From positions 1 through 64,000 of the forward strand of contig CAMCLD010000009.1 of NCBI GenBank assembly GCA_945875635.1: 64,000 nt of DNA, read 5' to 3'. The notes beneath the pieces were generated by a model. That model had not been told where the DNA came from, made no database searches, and worked only from the letters and a program-made list of their open reading frames with translations. This document shows, piece after piece, positions 31,763 through 40,748 of this stretch (within the stretch, counting starts at the first letter, position 1; every line of letters starts with the position of its first letter). The DNA is from an uncultured Prevotella sp. (GTDB lineage: Bacteria; Bacteroidota; Bacteroidia; Bacteroidales; Bacteroidaceae). A program made the position numbers and the translations under genes.

Positions 31763-33430
31763 ATGGAAAAGACTAAGATGCATCCCGACTATATCTTCGA
31801 GTCAAGCTGGGAAGTCTGTAACAAAGTAGGTGGTATATATACCGTACTTTCCACAAGGGCTAAGACTCTGCAAGATAGGATGGAAGACAGGATAATTTTC
31901 ATTGGTCCAGACTGCTGGCACGATAAACAGTGCCCTTATTTTATGGAAGACAGAACTCTGTTTGCAGAATGGGTAGAAAAGGCATCCAATGAAAACCTGA
32001 TTGTTAAGGTAGGAAGATGGACCATTCCAGGCAACCCCATAGCGATTCTTGTTGATTTCACACAGTATTATGAACAAAAGAATGAAATCTACGGAAAGTT
32101 ATGGGAACAATATCGAGTAGATAGTTTGCATTCGTATGGTGACTATGATGAGGCTTCGATGTTCTCATACGCCGCCGCAAGAGTTGTTGAGAGTTTCTAT
32201 GGTTTTTACCTCAACAGTTCAATGAAAGTCATTTATCATGGCAATGAATGGATGACAGGTCTCGGACTTCTATACATACGTAGCCGCCTTCCACAGATTG
32301 CAACTTTGTTCACTACCCATGCAACAAGCATAGGTAGAAGCATTGCTGGCAACAACAAACCACTATATGACTATCTGTTTGCATACAACGGTGACCAGAT
32401 GGCTACCGAACTGAACATGCAAAGTAAACATTCCATAGAAAAACAAACAGCACATTTTGTAGATTGTTTCACCACAGTGAGCGACATTACAGCAAACGAA
32501 TGTAAGGAACTCCTTGACAAGCCTGTGGATGTGGTATTGCCAAACGGATTCGAGAACAATTTCGTACCTAAAGGTGCTGCTTTCAGTAGAAAGCGAAAGA
32601 GTGCAAGGAAGAGACTTCTTGACGTTGCCAACGCCTTGCTTGGAACTCAGCTTGACGATGACACTCTTATAGTATCTACAAGTGGAAGATATGAGTTCCG
32701 CAACAAGGGCGTAGATGTCTATATTGAAGCAATGGACAGACTGAAACGTGACAAGGAATTGAATAAGACTATCGTTGCATTCATAGAGGTTCCAGGGTGG
32801 GTTGGAGAACCAAGGCAAGACCTCATTGAAAGGCTAAAGTCTGGTAAAAGCTATGACACTCCACTTGAAGTTCCTATGCTTACTCACTGGCTCAACAACA
32901 TGAGTCACGACAATGTACTTGGAATGCTCAAATTCCTGAACATGAGCAACCACAAGGATGACAAAGTTAAATTGATATTCCTTCCATGTTATCTGACAGG
33001 CAAAGACGGAGTTATAAACTTGTCATATTATGATGTAGTATTGGGTAACGACCTTTGTATATATCCATCTTATTATGAGCCATGGGGATATACGCCTCTT
33101 GAGTCTATTGCATTTAAGGTGCCATGTATCACGACCGACCTCGCCGGCTTCGGACTGTGGGCAAACAGTGTGAAGGGTGGAAACAGCGAGATTACGGATG
33201 GAGTAAAAGTGATACATCGAACAGACTACAATTACTCTGAGGTTGCTGATGCTATAAAAGATACAGTGGCAGAATATTCCAACATGAATCCACAGCAGAT
33301 TAAAAAATGTCGCAGCAATGCAGATAAGCTGTCAAAGAAAGCGTTGTGGAGTGAGTTCATCAAATATTACGATGAAGCATACGACATCGCACTCTCCAAT
33401 GCTAAACAGAGAAATGATTATGCGAAGTAG
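31763..33430 (+). CDS. Glycogen synthase, GT3 (eukaryotic-type)
   Basis: Elongates alpha-1,4-glucan from a nucleotide sugar. The 555 residues begin FESSWEVCNKVGGIYTVLSTRAKTLQ, the GT3 N-terminal signature familiar from yeast and animal glycogen synthase. The C-terminal half has YPSYYEPWGYTPLESIAFKV, the EX7E donor-site motif. The GT5-type KTGGL motif of E. coli GlgA is absent. GT3 enzymes in animals use UDP-glucose; donor choice here is inferred. It is 77 bp upstream of a glucan phosphorylase, so synthesis and breakdown are encoded together. Confidence 0.9.
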   Translation: MEKTKMHPDYIFESSWEVCNKVGGIYTVLSTRAKTLQDRMEDRIIFIGPDCWHDKQCPYFMEDRTLFAEWVEKASNENLIVKVGRWTIPGNPIAILVDFTQYYEQKNEIYGKLWEQYRVDSLHSYGDYDEASMFSYAAARVVESFYGFYLNSSMKVIYHGNEWMTGLGLLYIRSRLPQIATLFTTHATSIGRSIAGNNKPLYDYLFAYNGDQMATELNMQSKHSIEKQTAHFVDCFTTVSDITANECKELLDKPVDVVLPNGFENNFVPKGAAFSRKRKSARKRLLDVANALLGTQLDDDTLIVSTSGRYEFRNKGVDVYIEAMDRLKRDKELNKTIVAFIEVPGWVGEPRQDLIERLKSGKSYDTPLEVPMLTHWLNNMSHDNVLGMLKFLNMSNHKDDKVKLIFLPCYLTGKDGVINLSYYDVVLGNDLCIYPSYYEPWGYTPLESIAFKVPCITTDLAGFGLWANSVKGGNSEITDGVKVIHRTDYNYSEVADAIKDTVAEYSNMNPQQIKKCRSNADKLSKKALWSEFIKYYDEAYDIALSNAKQRNDYAK

Positions 33431-33507
33431 GAATATGAATGTATTCCGATGATATAAGGATTAATACTGTACAATCAATAGAATATATTAACTAACAATA
33501 CAAGATC

Positions 33508-36066
33508 ATGAAGATTAAATCTGATTATTCAAACTCACCTCAGTGGAAAGAGATAACTGTAAAGTCACGTCTTCCAGAGGAATTAAAATGTCTTGACGAA
33601 CTGGCTCACAACATGTGGTGGGCTTGGAACTATGAAGCTCGCAACATGTGGAAAAGCCTCGATGAGGAACTTTATGAGAAGGTAGGGCATAATCCTGTAA
33701 TGCTACTTGAGCGTCTGAGCTACGAGCGCAAGGAAGCTTTGGTGAAGAATCGCACCATCATGAAGCAGGTGAAGGATGTATATAAGAAATTCCGTGCGTA
33801 TATGGATGTGAAGCCAGACAGCAAGCGTCCTTCCGTTGCATACTTCTGTATGGAGTATGGTCTTAACCAGACACTGAAAATATATTCAGGTGGTCTCGGT
33901 ATGCTCGCTGGTGACTATATAAAGGAAGCATCTGACTCTAATGTTGACATGTGCGCCGTTGGCTTCCTATACAGATTCGGATATTTCAAGCAGAGTCTGA
34001 GCATCGACGGACAGCAGATTGCAAACTATGATGCCCAGAACTTCAACTCTCTGCCAATTGTAAGACAACTTGACAAGGACGGTAATCCGCTTGTTGTTGA
34101 TGTGCCATACATGAACTATCTCGTTCACGCATACGTATGGTGTGTGAATGTGGGTCGCGTGAAACTGTATCTCCTTGATACAGATAACGAGATGAACTCA
34201 GAGTTTGACAAGCCAATAACTCACTCCCTTTATGGTGGTGACTGGGAAAACCGTCTCAAGCAAGAGATATTGCTTGGTATTGGTGGTATGCTCACCCTGA
34301 AGAAGCTTGGCATAGAGAAGCAGATATACCACTGCAATGAGGGACATGCAGCTCTCTGCAACCTTCAGAGACTGTGCGATTTTATTGAAAGTGGATTAAC
34401 ATTCAACCAGGCTCTTGAGCTTGTTCGTGCATCATCTCTTTACACGGTACATACTCCGGTACCAGCTGGTCACGACTACTTCGACGAATCACTCTTTGGA
34501 AAATACATGGGTGGCTATCCTGCCAAACTTGGAATATCATGGGATGAGTTTATAGGCATGGGAAGAAGTAACCCAGATGATCATTCTGAGAGATTCTGCA
34601 TGTCAACATTTGCATGTAACACTTGTCAGGAGGTAAATGGTGTCAGCAAATTGCACGGATGGGTAAGCCAAAAAATGTTTGCTCCATTATGGAAAGGTTA
34701 TTATCCTGAGGAAAACCATGTTGGATATGTTACCAACGGAGTGCACTTCCCAACATGGACAGCTACAGAGTGGAGAAAAGTTTATGACAAATACTTTGAC
34801 AAGAGTTTTATGGGCGACCAGAGCAATGAAAGCATATGGCACTCCATATACAATGTTGACGATGCGGAGATATGGAACACTCGCATGGCTCTTAAGGAGA
34901 AGCTCATAACATACATACGTGAAAAGTTCACTCAGACATGGCTAAAGAACCAGGGTGATCCATCAAGAGTCGTTTCTCTACTTGAGCGTATCAACCCAAA
35001 TGCATTGATGATAGGATTCTGCCGTCGATTTGCAACCTACAAGCGTGCTCATCTTCTATTTACAGACCTTGAGCGTCTTTCAAAGATTGTAAACAACCCA
35101 GAACGTCCTGTATTGTTCTTCTTCTCAGGTAAGGCACATCCGGCTGATGGAGCAGGTCAGGGGCTTATAAAGAAAATATTTGACATAAGCCAGCGTCCTG
35201 AGTTCCTTGGAAAGATTATATTCCTTGAGGACTATGACATGCAGCTTGCACGTCGTCTCGTATCAGGTGTAGATATTTGGATGAATACTCCAACACGTCC
35301 GCTTGAGGCTTCCGGTACTTCTGGAGAGAAAGCAGAAATGAACGGAGTGGTTAATCTTTCTGTACTTGATGGATGGTGGGTTGAAGGATACCGAAAGGGT
35401 GCAGGATGGGCTCTGCCACAGAAACGCACATATCAGAATCAGGGATATCAAGACCAACTTGATGCAGCTACAATCTACTCATTGTTAGAGCATGAGATAA
35501 TTCCTCTTTACTACAATAAGGACAAGGGAAAGAATTATAGCTCTGAGTGGATAAAGGTTGTGAAAAACTCTATCGCCACTATTGCACCTCATTATACCAT
35601 GAAACGTCAGCTCGATGATTACTATGACAAGTTCTATTGCAAAGAAGCAACTCGTTACGTCGAACTTACAAAGAATGACAATGCACTTGCAAAGGAAATT
35701 GCCGGATGGAAAGAGTCTGTCGCTGAACGTTGGGACTCAATACATGTGGTTTCTAAAGATACTTCTGCTCTTAACGATGGAGAGACTGGTATTGAGAAGA
35801 AGATAACATATGTTATCGATGAACAAGGACTCAATGACGCTGTCGGACTTGAACTTGTTACTATAAAGGACGAACCAGAGGAAGAGAAGAGTATTCACAT
35901 GGTGAGACCATTTGAGGTTACAAAGAGAGAGGGCAACCTCTTCACTTTCGAATGTAAGTTCGAACCAGATCACGCAGGTTCTTACAAGGCTTGTGTGAGA
36001 ATGTTCCCAAAGAACGACAAACTGCCTCACCGTCAGGATTTCAGTTATGTAAAATGGCTTGACTAA
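33508..36066 (+). CDS. glgP: Alpha-glucan phosphorylase (glycogen/starch phosphorylase, short type)
   Basis: Phosphorolyses alpha-1,4-glucan to glucose 1-phosphate with pyridoxal phosphate. At 852 residues it has the N-terminal DUF3417-type region ([20 protein letters not shown]) and active-site motifs [28 protein letters not shown] and [13 protein letters not shown]. The PLP region reads [20 protein letters not shown] followed by [10 protein letters not shown]. It belongs to the group lacking the long regulatory N-terminus of animal and E. coli enzymes. The last 90 residues form an added beta-rich domain. Confidence 0.93.
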   Translation: MKIKSDYSNSPQWKEITVKSRLPEELKCLDELAHNMWWAWNYEARNMWKSLDEELYEKVGHNPVMLLERLSYERKEALVKNRTIMKQVKDVYKKFRAYMDVKPDSKRPSVAYFCMEYGLNQTLKIYSGGLGMLAGDYIKEASDSNVDMCAVGFLYRFGYFKQSLSIDGQQIANYDAQNFNSLPIVRQLDKDGNPLVVDVPYMNYLVHAYVWCVNVGRVKLYLLDTDNEMNSEFDKPITHSLYGGDWENRLKQEILLGIGGMLTLKKLGIEKQIYHCNEGHAALCNLQRLCDFIESGLTFNQALELVRASSLYTVHTPVPAGHDYFDESLFGKYMGGYPAKLGISWDEFIGMGRSNPDDHSERFCMSTFACNTCQEVNGVSKLHGWVSQKMFAPLWKGYYPEENHVGYVTNGVHFPTWTATEWRKVYDKYFDKSFMGDQSNESIWHSIYNVDDAEIWNTRMALKEKLITYIREKFTQTWLKNQGDPSRVVSLLERINPNALMIGFCRRFATYKRAHLLFTDLERLSKIVNNPERPVLFFFSGKAHPADGAGQGLIKKIFDISQRPEFLGKIIFLEDYDMQLARRLVSGVDIWMNTPTRPLEASGTSGEKAEMNGVVNLSVLDGWWVEGYRKGAGWALPQKRTYQNQGYQDQLDAATIYSLLEHEIIPLYYNKDKGKNYSSEWIKVVKNSIATIAPHYTMKRQLDDYYDKFYCKEATRYVELTKNDNALAKEIAGWKESVAERWDSIHVVSKDTSALNDGETGIEKKITYVIDEQGLNDAVGLELVTIKDEPEEEKSIHMVRPFEVTKREGNLFTFECKFEPDHAGSYKACVRMFPKNDKLPHRQDFSYVKWLD

Positions 36067-36069
36067 TAG

Positions 36070-36170
36070 TCAAACTTGTTTTAACTAATGGTTCGCATGT
36101 CTCAGACATGGCTGTCAGGAGCTTGTTACTTGCGAACCAACGGTTACTGACTGAAGGGAAAAGTAATCTA
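36070..36170. repeat. Partial intergenic repeat after glgP
   Basis: Contains TTCGCATGTCTCAGACATGG plus CTGTCAG, the reverse-oriented hairpin end of the intergenic repeat family. It then has GAACCAACGGTTACTGACTG and AAGGGAAAAGTAATC, a second block whose reverse complement recurs at 40677 and 53328. It is incomplete compared with the 150-190 bp copies. Confidence 0.6.
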
Positions 36171-36191
36171 TAATTATATTAATACATAAAC

Positions 36192-36235
36192 AAGAGGATG
36201 CGTCAAAAAGTTATTTTTGGCACATCCTCTTTTAC
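36192..36235 (+). terminator. Intrinsic terminator after glgP
   Basis: AAGAGGATG (36192-36200) pairs with CATCCTCTT (36223-36231); inside, TCAAAAA faces TTTTTGG. A T4 run follows. It ends the glycogen synthase-phosphorylase unit. Confidence 0.8.
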
Positions 36236-36651
36236 TTTATATTACAGCTCTTTCGTTATATGGTTTGTTTTAAATTTCCATCAAGACAGAATTCCTATTG
36301 AAACTTACTTCTTAGCCAGGGTTAATGGTTTGCGTTACGGATAAGGTTAATAACCTTTCGGCTGTAAGGTTAATAATCTTTCGGCTGATAGATTATTAAT
36401 CTTACTAGCAATGCAATTCTTTGCTCTTACTTACGGAATTAGATTCAATAAGATTTATATACGTTTACGACTGTGTCTTCTTATGGAATTACAATGCCTT
36501 TCATTGTATTGATGGTATGATATTATTTGTTTCTCAGGCAAAATGCATCGCAAAGCAGACTACAATATTTATGTGTTCGATGGTTATGCCAGAAGTAAAT
36601 ATTAGTATAAAGATGTAAAATTTCTATTGAACCAAAAAAACGGCAACATCA
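36236..36651. other. Long intergenic region without a supported gene
   Basis: AT-rich stretch of about 415 bp. Within 36342-36400 three near-palindromes follow each other: AAGGTTAATAACCTT, AAGGTTAATAATCTT and AGATTATTAATCTT, the first two each followed by TCGGCTG. A 65-codon frame at 36421-36618 has no conserved features and is not called. The rest shows nothing recognisable. Confidence 0.6.
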
Positions 36652-36683
36652 TTTGCTATTTACACCTTTTTTTTATAATTTTG
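36652..36683 (+). promoter_or_regulatory. Promoter of the lipoprotein gene
   Basis: TTTG (36652-36655), a 20-base spacer and TAATTTTG (36676-36683). A full consensus match. The leader to the start at 36826 would be about 135 nt and contains TATTTGCGAAACTTAA, the 3' edge of the intergenic repeat family. Confidence 0.75.
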
Positions 36684-36825
36684 CGCCTACATTATAAACA
36701 ATTCATTTTTCGCATGCAGTTTAAGGGATATAAATGAAGTTAATAGGAAAATCCATTTAACACCTTATTTTGAGTATTTGCGAAACTTAAATACAAATAT
36801 AATGATAACTTTAAACATTATACAA

Positions 36826-37350
36826 ATGAAATCACTTACAAAACTTTTTGTTTTCACAGTTCTGGCTATTACCATAGTTTCTTGCAAGGAGGAAAAGAAA
36901 CCGACATATATAATAACCAAGAAACCTGTTGAGAAAAAAGTTCCTACAGGACCCTCAAAAATGGATAACTCTAATTGGGAGAGAACTGTTGAATGGCTTG
37001 GTTCTCCATATACATTGTCAATAGTTAGACAGAGTGACGAACAGCTGCCATTGGCAAAAGATGAACAGGGAAAATCATACTATGACAACAAAATCACTTT
37101 GAAGATTACACGTGCCGATGGTACTGTGTTCTATAGTCAGACATTCACAAAAAAGGATTTTCCAACAAATACTCCAACAGATTGCTTTGCATTGCTTGGA
37201 ATGGCATTCGACCGCATTGACGGCAACGTCCTTAGATTTGGTTCGAGTATAGGTTCGCCAGACACGATGAGCGATGAATATATTCCGTTTGTCGTAGAGG
37301 TCAACAAGAATGGCAAGACGAAAATATATTTGGACACTTTAGGAGAATAG
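36826..37350 (+). CDS. Lipoprotein of unknown function
   Basis: Secreted lipoprotein: the lipobox TIVSC is preceded by MKSLTKLFVFTVLAI, so Cys about 20 becomes the lipidated N-terminus. The start at 36826 gives the cleanest signal peptide; in-frame ATGs further upstream exist. The mature part (about 155 residues) is hydrophilic with a Lys/Pro-rich linker, then ERTVEWLGSPYTLSIVRQSD and a beta-rich region with DGTVFYSQTFTKKDF. It resembles Bacteroidales DUF-type lipoproteins (DUF4738 is my best guess). It is followed after 55 bp by nrdJ. Confidence 0.7.
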   Translation: MKSLTKLFVFTVLAITIVSCKEEKKPTYIITKKPVEKKVPTGPSKMDNSNWERTVEWLGSPYTLSIVRQSDEQLPLAKDEQGKSYYDNKITLKITRADGTVFYSQTFTKKDFPTNTPTDCFALLGMAFDRIDGNVLRFGSSIGSPDTMSDEYIPFVVEVNKNGKTKIYLDTLGE

Positions 37351-37405
37351 ACAAGTATAACAAAGACAATATACAATCTGCTATTATAATTAACATACAA
37401 TATAA

Positions 37406-39949
37406 ATGGAAATAAATACATACTCGTACGAAGAGGCAATGAAAGCCTCTCTTGAATATTTCAATGGTGACGAACTTGCGGCAAGGGTATGGGTGAACAA
37501 ATATGCCCTCAAGGATAGTTTTGGCAATATCTACGAGAAATCTCCTGAGCAGATGCATTGGCGTATAGCAAGAGAGATTTCAAGAATAGAGAACAAGTAT
37601 CCTAATCCTCTTTCTGCTGAGGAAATATTCGGACTCCTTGACCATTTCAGGTTTATTGTTCCTGCTGGAAGTCCTATGACGGGTATCGGAAACGATTTCC
37701 AAGTGGCATCACTTTCCAACTGTTTTGTAATTGGTCTTGATGGTGATGCAGACTCCTATGGTGCCATACTCAGGATTGATGAGGAACAGGTGCAGCTTAT
37801 GAAAAGACGTGGTGGAGTGGGGCACGATTTGTCACATCTTCGTCCTAAGGGCAGTCCTGTGAACAATTCTGCCTTGACATCCACAGGACTTGTTCCATTT
37901 ATGGAAAGATATAGTAATTCCACCAGAGAAGTAGCACAGGATGGACGTAGAGGGGCATTGATGTTGTCAGTAAGCATCAAGCATCCTGACGCAGAAGCAT
38001 TCATCGACGCCAAGATGACAGAAGGAAAAGTAACAGGCGCAAATGTTTCTGTCAAGATTGATGATTTGTTCATGAAATCAGCAATTGAGGGAAAGCCGTA
38101 TATACAGCAATTCCCTGTTGATTCAGACAATCCTGTTTTCAGCAAGAAGATAGAAGCCAAGTCGTTGTGGAGTAAAATCGTACACAACGCGTGGAAGAGT
38201 GCTGAACCTGGTGTGTTGTTCTGGGATACCATAACAAGAGAGAGCATTCCAGACTGTTATGCTGATTTGGGATTCAAGACAGTAAGCACAAATCCCTGCG
38301 GAGAAATACCTCTTTGTCCATACGATTCATGTCGTCTGCTGAGCATTAACCTATACAGCTACGTTGAAAACCCGTTTACTGATAAAGCCAGATTCAACGA
38401 GGAACTCTTCAGAAAGCATGTTTCTATAGCTCAAAGGATAATGGATGATATTGTTGACCTTGAGCTTGAGAAGATTGACAAGATTATAGAGAAAGTAAGT
38501 AATGACCCACAAACTGACGAAGTCAAGGTGTCGGAGTTGCATCTATGGAACAAGATAAAGCGGAAGAGTGGATTAGGACGACGCACGGGTGTTGGCATAA
38601 CTGCAGAAGGAGATATGATTGCTGCCATGGGACTGAGATATGGTACACAAGAAGCCACCGATTTCAGTGTTAATGTCCACAAGATACTTGCCTTGAGTGC
38701 ATATCGTTCATCTGTCAACATGGCAAAAGAAAGAGGCAAGTTTGATATTTTCGATGCAGACAGAGAGAAAGACAACCCGTTTATCAACAGAATAAGGGAA
38801 GCTGAACCAGAACTTTATAATGAGATGTGCCAGTATGGTCGTAGGAACATTGCATGTCTCACCATAGCCCCGACTGGTACTACAAGTCTTATGACACAGA
38901 CGACAAGTGGAATAGAGCCTGTGTTCCTTCCTGTTTACAAACGTCGCAGGAAAGTCAATCCTAATGATACCGATGTTCATGTGGATTATGTTGATGAAGT
39001 TGGAGATTCCTTCGAGGAATATATCGTTTATCATCCTAAGTTTATGAAATGGATGGAAATAAACGGTCTTGACACGACAGCCAAATATACACAGGAACAG
39101 ATAGACACCTTGGTTTCAAAATCGCCATATTACAAGGCTACAGCCAATGATGTTGACTGGCTTATGAAGGTTAGGATGCAGGGAGCTATTCAGAAATGGG
39201 TTGACCACAGTATCAGCGTTACAGTTAACCTACCGAATGATGTTGATGAGGAGCTTGTAGGGAAACTCTATGTTGAAGCATGGAAATCTGGTTGCAAGGG
39301 ATGTACTATTTACCGAGATGGCTCACGTTCTGGAGTCATGATTTCTGTTGAGAAGAAGAAAGAAAAAAGTGAAGAACCAGCACCATGCAGGCATCCTGAA
39401 GTCACAGAGGTCAGACCAAAGGAACTTGAGTGTGACGTTGTTAGATTCCAGAACAACAAAGAAAAATGGGTTGCTTTCGTTGGATTGCTTAACGGTTATC
39501 CTTATGAGATATTCACGGGACTTCAGGACGACGAAGAAGGAATTGTACTGCCCAAGACAGTCACCAAGGGTAAGATAATAAAGCAAATAAACGATGACGG
39601 TACAAGGCGTTATGACTTCCAGTTTGAAAATAAACGAGGATACAAGACTACTGTTGAGGGACTTTCAGAGAAATTCAATCCAGAATACTGGAATTATGCA
39701 AAACTAATTTCTGGAGTGCTCAGATATAGAATGCCTATTGAGCATGTCATTAAACTTGTTGCCTCCTTGCAACTTAAAAACGAGAGCATCAACACATGGA
39801 AGAATGGTGTGGAGAGGGCACTGAAGAAATATATAATGGATGGAACTGAGGCAAAAGGTCAGAAGTGTCCTAATTGCGGACAAGAGACTCTTGTTTACCA
39901 GGAAGGATGCCTCACATGCAAGAATTGTGGAGCTTCGCGTTGCGGATAA
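37406..39949 (+). CDS. nrdJ: Adenosylcobalamin-dependent (class II) ribonucleotide reductase
   Basis: Converts ribonucleotides to deoxyribonucleotides using a B12-generated thiyl radical. The 847 residues have an N-terminal domain with FRFIVPAGSPMTGIGNDFQ and the cysteine of SLSNCFVIGL. The active-site loop is STNPCGEIPLCPYDSCRL, and IAPTGTTSLMTQTTSGIEP follows. From about 670 is a TSCPD-type domain, and the C-terminus has four Cys in CPNCGQETL and CLTCKNCG, a zinc ribbon, followed by SRCG. No NrdA-type C-terminal CXXC pair besides this is seen. No cobalamin riboswitch is visible in the 55-bp spacer upstream. Confidence 0.92.
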   Translation: MEINTYSYEEAMKASLEYFNGDELAARVWVNKYALKDSFGNIYEKSPEQMHWRIAREISRIENKYPNPLSAEEIFGLLDHFRFIVPAGSPMTGIGNDFQVASLSNCFVIGLDGDADSYGAILRIDEEQVQLMKRRGGVGHDLSHLRPKGSPVNNSALTSTGLVPFMERYSNSTREVAQDGRRGALMLSVSIKHPDAEAFIDAKMTEGKVTGANVSVKIDDLFMKSAIEGKPYIQQFPVDSDNPVFSKKIEAKSLWSKIVHNAWKSAEPGVLFWDTITRESIPDCYADLGFKTVSTNPCGEIPLCPYDSCRLLSINLYSYVENPFTDKARFNEELFRKHVSIAQRIMDDIVDLELEKIDKIIEKVSNDPQTDEVKVSELHLWNKIKRKSGLGRRTGVGITAEGDMIAAMGLRYGTQEATDFSVNVHKILALSAYRSSVNMAKERGKFDIFDADREKDNPFINRIREAEPELYNEMCQYGRRNIACLTIAPTGTTSLMTQTTSGIEPVFLPVYKRRRKVNPNDTDVHVDYVDEVGDSFEEYIVYHPKFMKWMEINGLDTTAKYTQEQIDTLVSKSPYYKATANDVDWLMKVRMQGAIQKWVDHSISVTVNLPNDVDEELVGKLYVEAWKSGCKGCTIYRDGSRSGVMISVEKKKEKSEEPAPCRHPEVTEVRPKELECDVVRFQNNKEKWVAFVGLLNGYPYEIFTGLQDDEEGIVLPKTVTKGKIIKQINDDGTRRYDFQFENKRGYKTTVEGLSEKFNPEYWNYAKLISGVLRYRMPIEHVIKLVASLQLKNESINTWKNGVERALKKYIMDGTEAKGQKCPNCGQETLVYQEGCLTCKNCGASRCG

Positions 39950-40046
39950 TGCATAACGCCTCTTGTTCCTGACATGTTTATGGTGTGTCCTTTCTGTGGA
40001 CATTCTGGTTGACAGACTGATAATATAGGAAATTAACGCAGAATTT

Positions 40047-40080
40047 AATGGAAGCTTTTTCAATGGCTTCCATTTATTCT
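40047..40080 (+). terminator. Terminator-like hairpin after nrdJ
   Basis: AATGGAAGC (40047-40055) pairs with GCTTCCATT (40066-40074), followed by TATTCTT. It is about 100 bp after the nrdJ stop; the weak T-run lowers confidence. Confidence 0.6.
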
Positions 40081-40129
40081 TGAATGGTTTTTCCTGCCAA
40101 AACGACTATTTTTCCAAGAAGACTGTTAG

Positions 40130-40208
40130 CCTGTCAGCTTGTTAAATAGTTTGTTTTGCAAAGCTCATGGAAATACCTGACAAGCATGTCGGAGACATGT
40201 GAAACATA
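40130..40208 (+). repeat. Partial intergenic repeat upstream of folB
   Basis: CCTGTCAGCTTGTTAAATAG, TTTTGCAAAGCTCATGGAAA and ACAAGCATGTCGGAGACATG plus TGAAAC form a shortened member of the intergenic family. The GCATGTC-GACATG hairpin end lies 28 bp before the gene. Confidence 0.65.
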
Positions 40209-40235
40209 ATGAACTTATATAAACCTAAATATTAT

Positions 40236-40604
40236 ATGATACTCTCAAAATCATATATAATACTGAACAAACTGCGATTCCATGCATACCATGGGGTGAT
40301 GGAACAGGAAAGGTCAGTAGGCAATGATTACACTGTAAGCTTACGCGTGGAATATGACACACAAAAAGCATCTTCTTCTGACAATGTTGACGATACATTA
40401 AACTATGCTGATGTTTACGATGTTGTCAATGAAGTAATGAATGTGCCAGCTGCTCTCATAGAAAAGGTAGCATCAGACATTGTGAGTGCACTTTTTGAAA
40501 GATTTAAGGAAATAAGCTCCATACGCATTAGCTTGTTGAAAAACAACCCTCCGATGGGTGCCGATTGCGAAGGTGCCGGAGTGGAGTTGCACTATTTAAG
40601 ATAA
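40236..40604 (+). CDS. folB: Dihydroneopterin aldolase
   Basis: Folate-pathway enzyme that cleaves dihydroneopterin to 6-hydroxymethyldihydropterin and glycolaldehyde. Starting at MILSKSYIILNKLRFHAYHG it is 122 residues, the family length. FHAYHGVMEQER at the N-terminus holds the conserved Glu, and a central NYADVYDVVNEVM and a C-terminal RISLLKNNPPMGADCEGAGV complete it. The longer frame from 40209 adds nine non-conserved residues. No other folate genes are adjacent. Confidence 0.9.
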   Translation: MILSKSYIILNKLRFHAYHGVMEQERSVGNDYTVSLRVEYDTQKASSSDNVDDTLNYADVYDVVNEVMNVPAALIEKVASDIVSALFERFKEISSIRISLLKNNPPMGADCEGAGVELHYLR

Positions 40605-40619
40605 AAACCAACAATAAGG

Positions 40620-40651
40620 TTTGCAGTTTCCATGCTAATTTAGTAATTTTG
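40620..40651 (+). promoter_or_regulatory. Promoter of the amidase-MCE unit
   Basis: TTTG (40620-40623), 20-base spacer, TAATTTTG (40644-40651): a full match to the Bacteroidetes consensus. Initiation near 40658 gives a leader of about 90 nt that contains the hairpin at 40677-40717. Confidence 0.75.
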
Positions 40652-40676
40652 CAGAAGAAATATAACTTTATTCAAG

Positions 40677-40717
40677 TTTACTTTTCTCTTCGGTCACAGG
40701 TCGAAGGGAAAAGTAAA
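40677..40717 (+). repeat. Leader hairpin of the amidase gene
   Basis: TTTACTTTTCTCTTCG (40677-40692) pairs with CGAAGGGAAAAGTAAA (40702-40717), 16 pairs with one T-G. It lies in the expected 5' leader, about 20 nt after the predicted transcription start. The arm recurs with changes at 53328-53345 and, inverted, near 36150, so it belongs to a second small repeat group. Confidence 0.65.
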
Positions 40718-40748
40718 ATTGAATTAGTAATCTATAAAGATATAATAT

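Noticed and set aside
36421..36618. 65-codon open frame in the glgP-lipoprotein spacer
   Set aside because: Composition is irregular, no homologue is recognisable and no promoter or coupling supports it.
37351..37405. Cobalamin riboswitch upstream of nrdJ
   Set aside because: The 55-bp spacer is too short and has no B12-box (GCCACTG) sequence.
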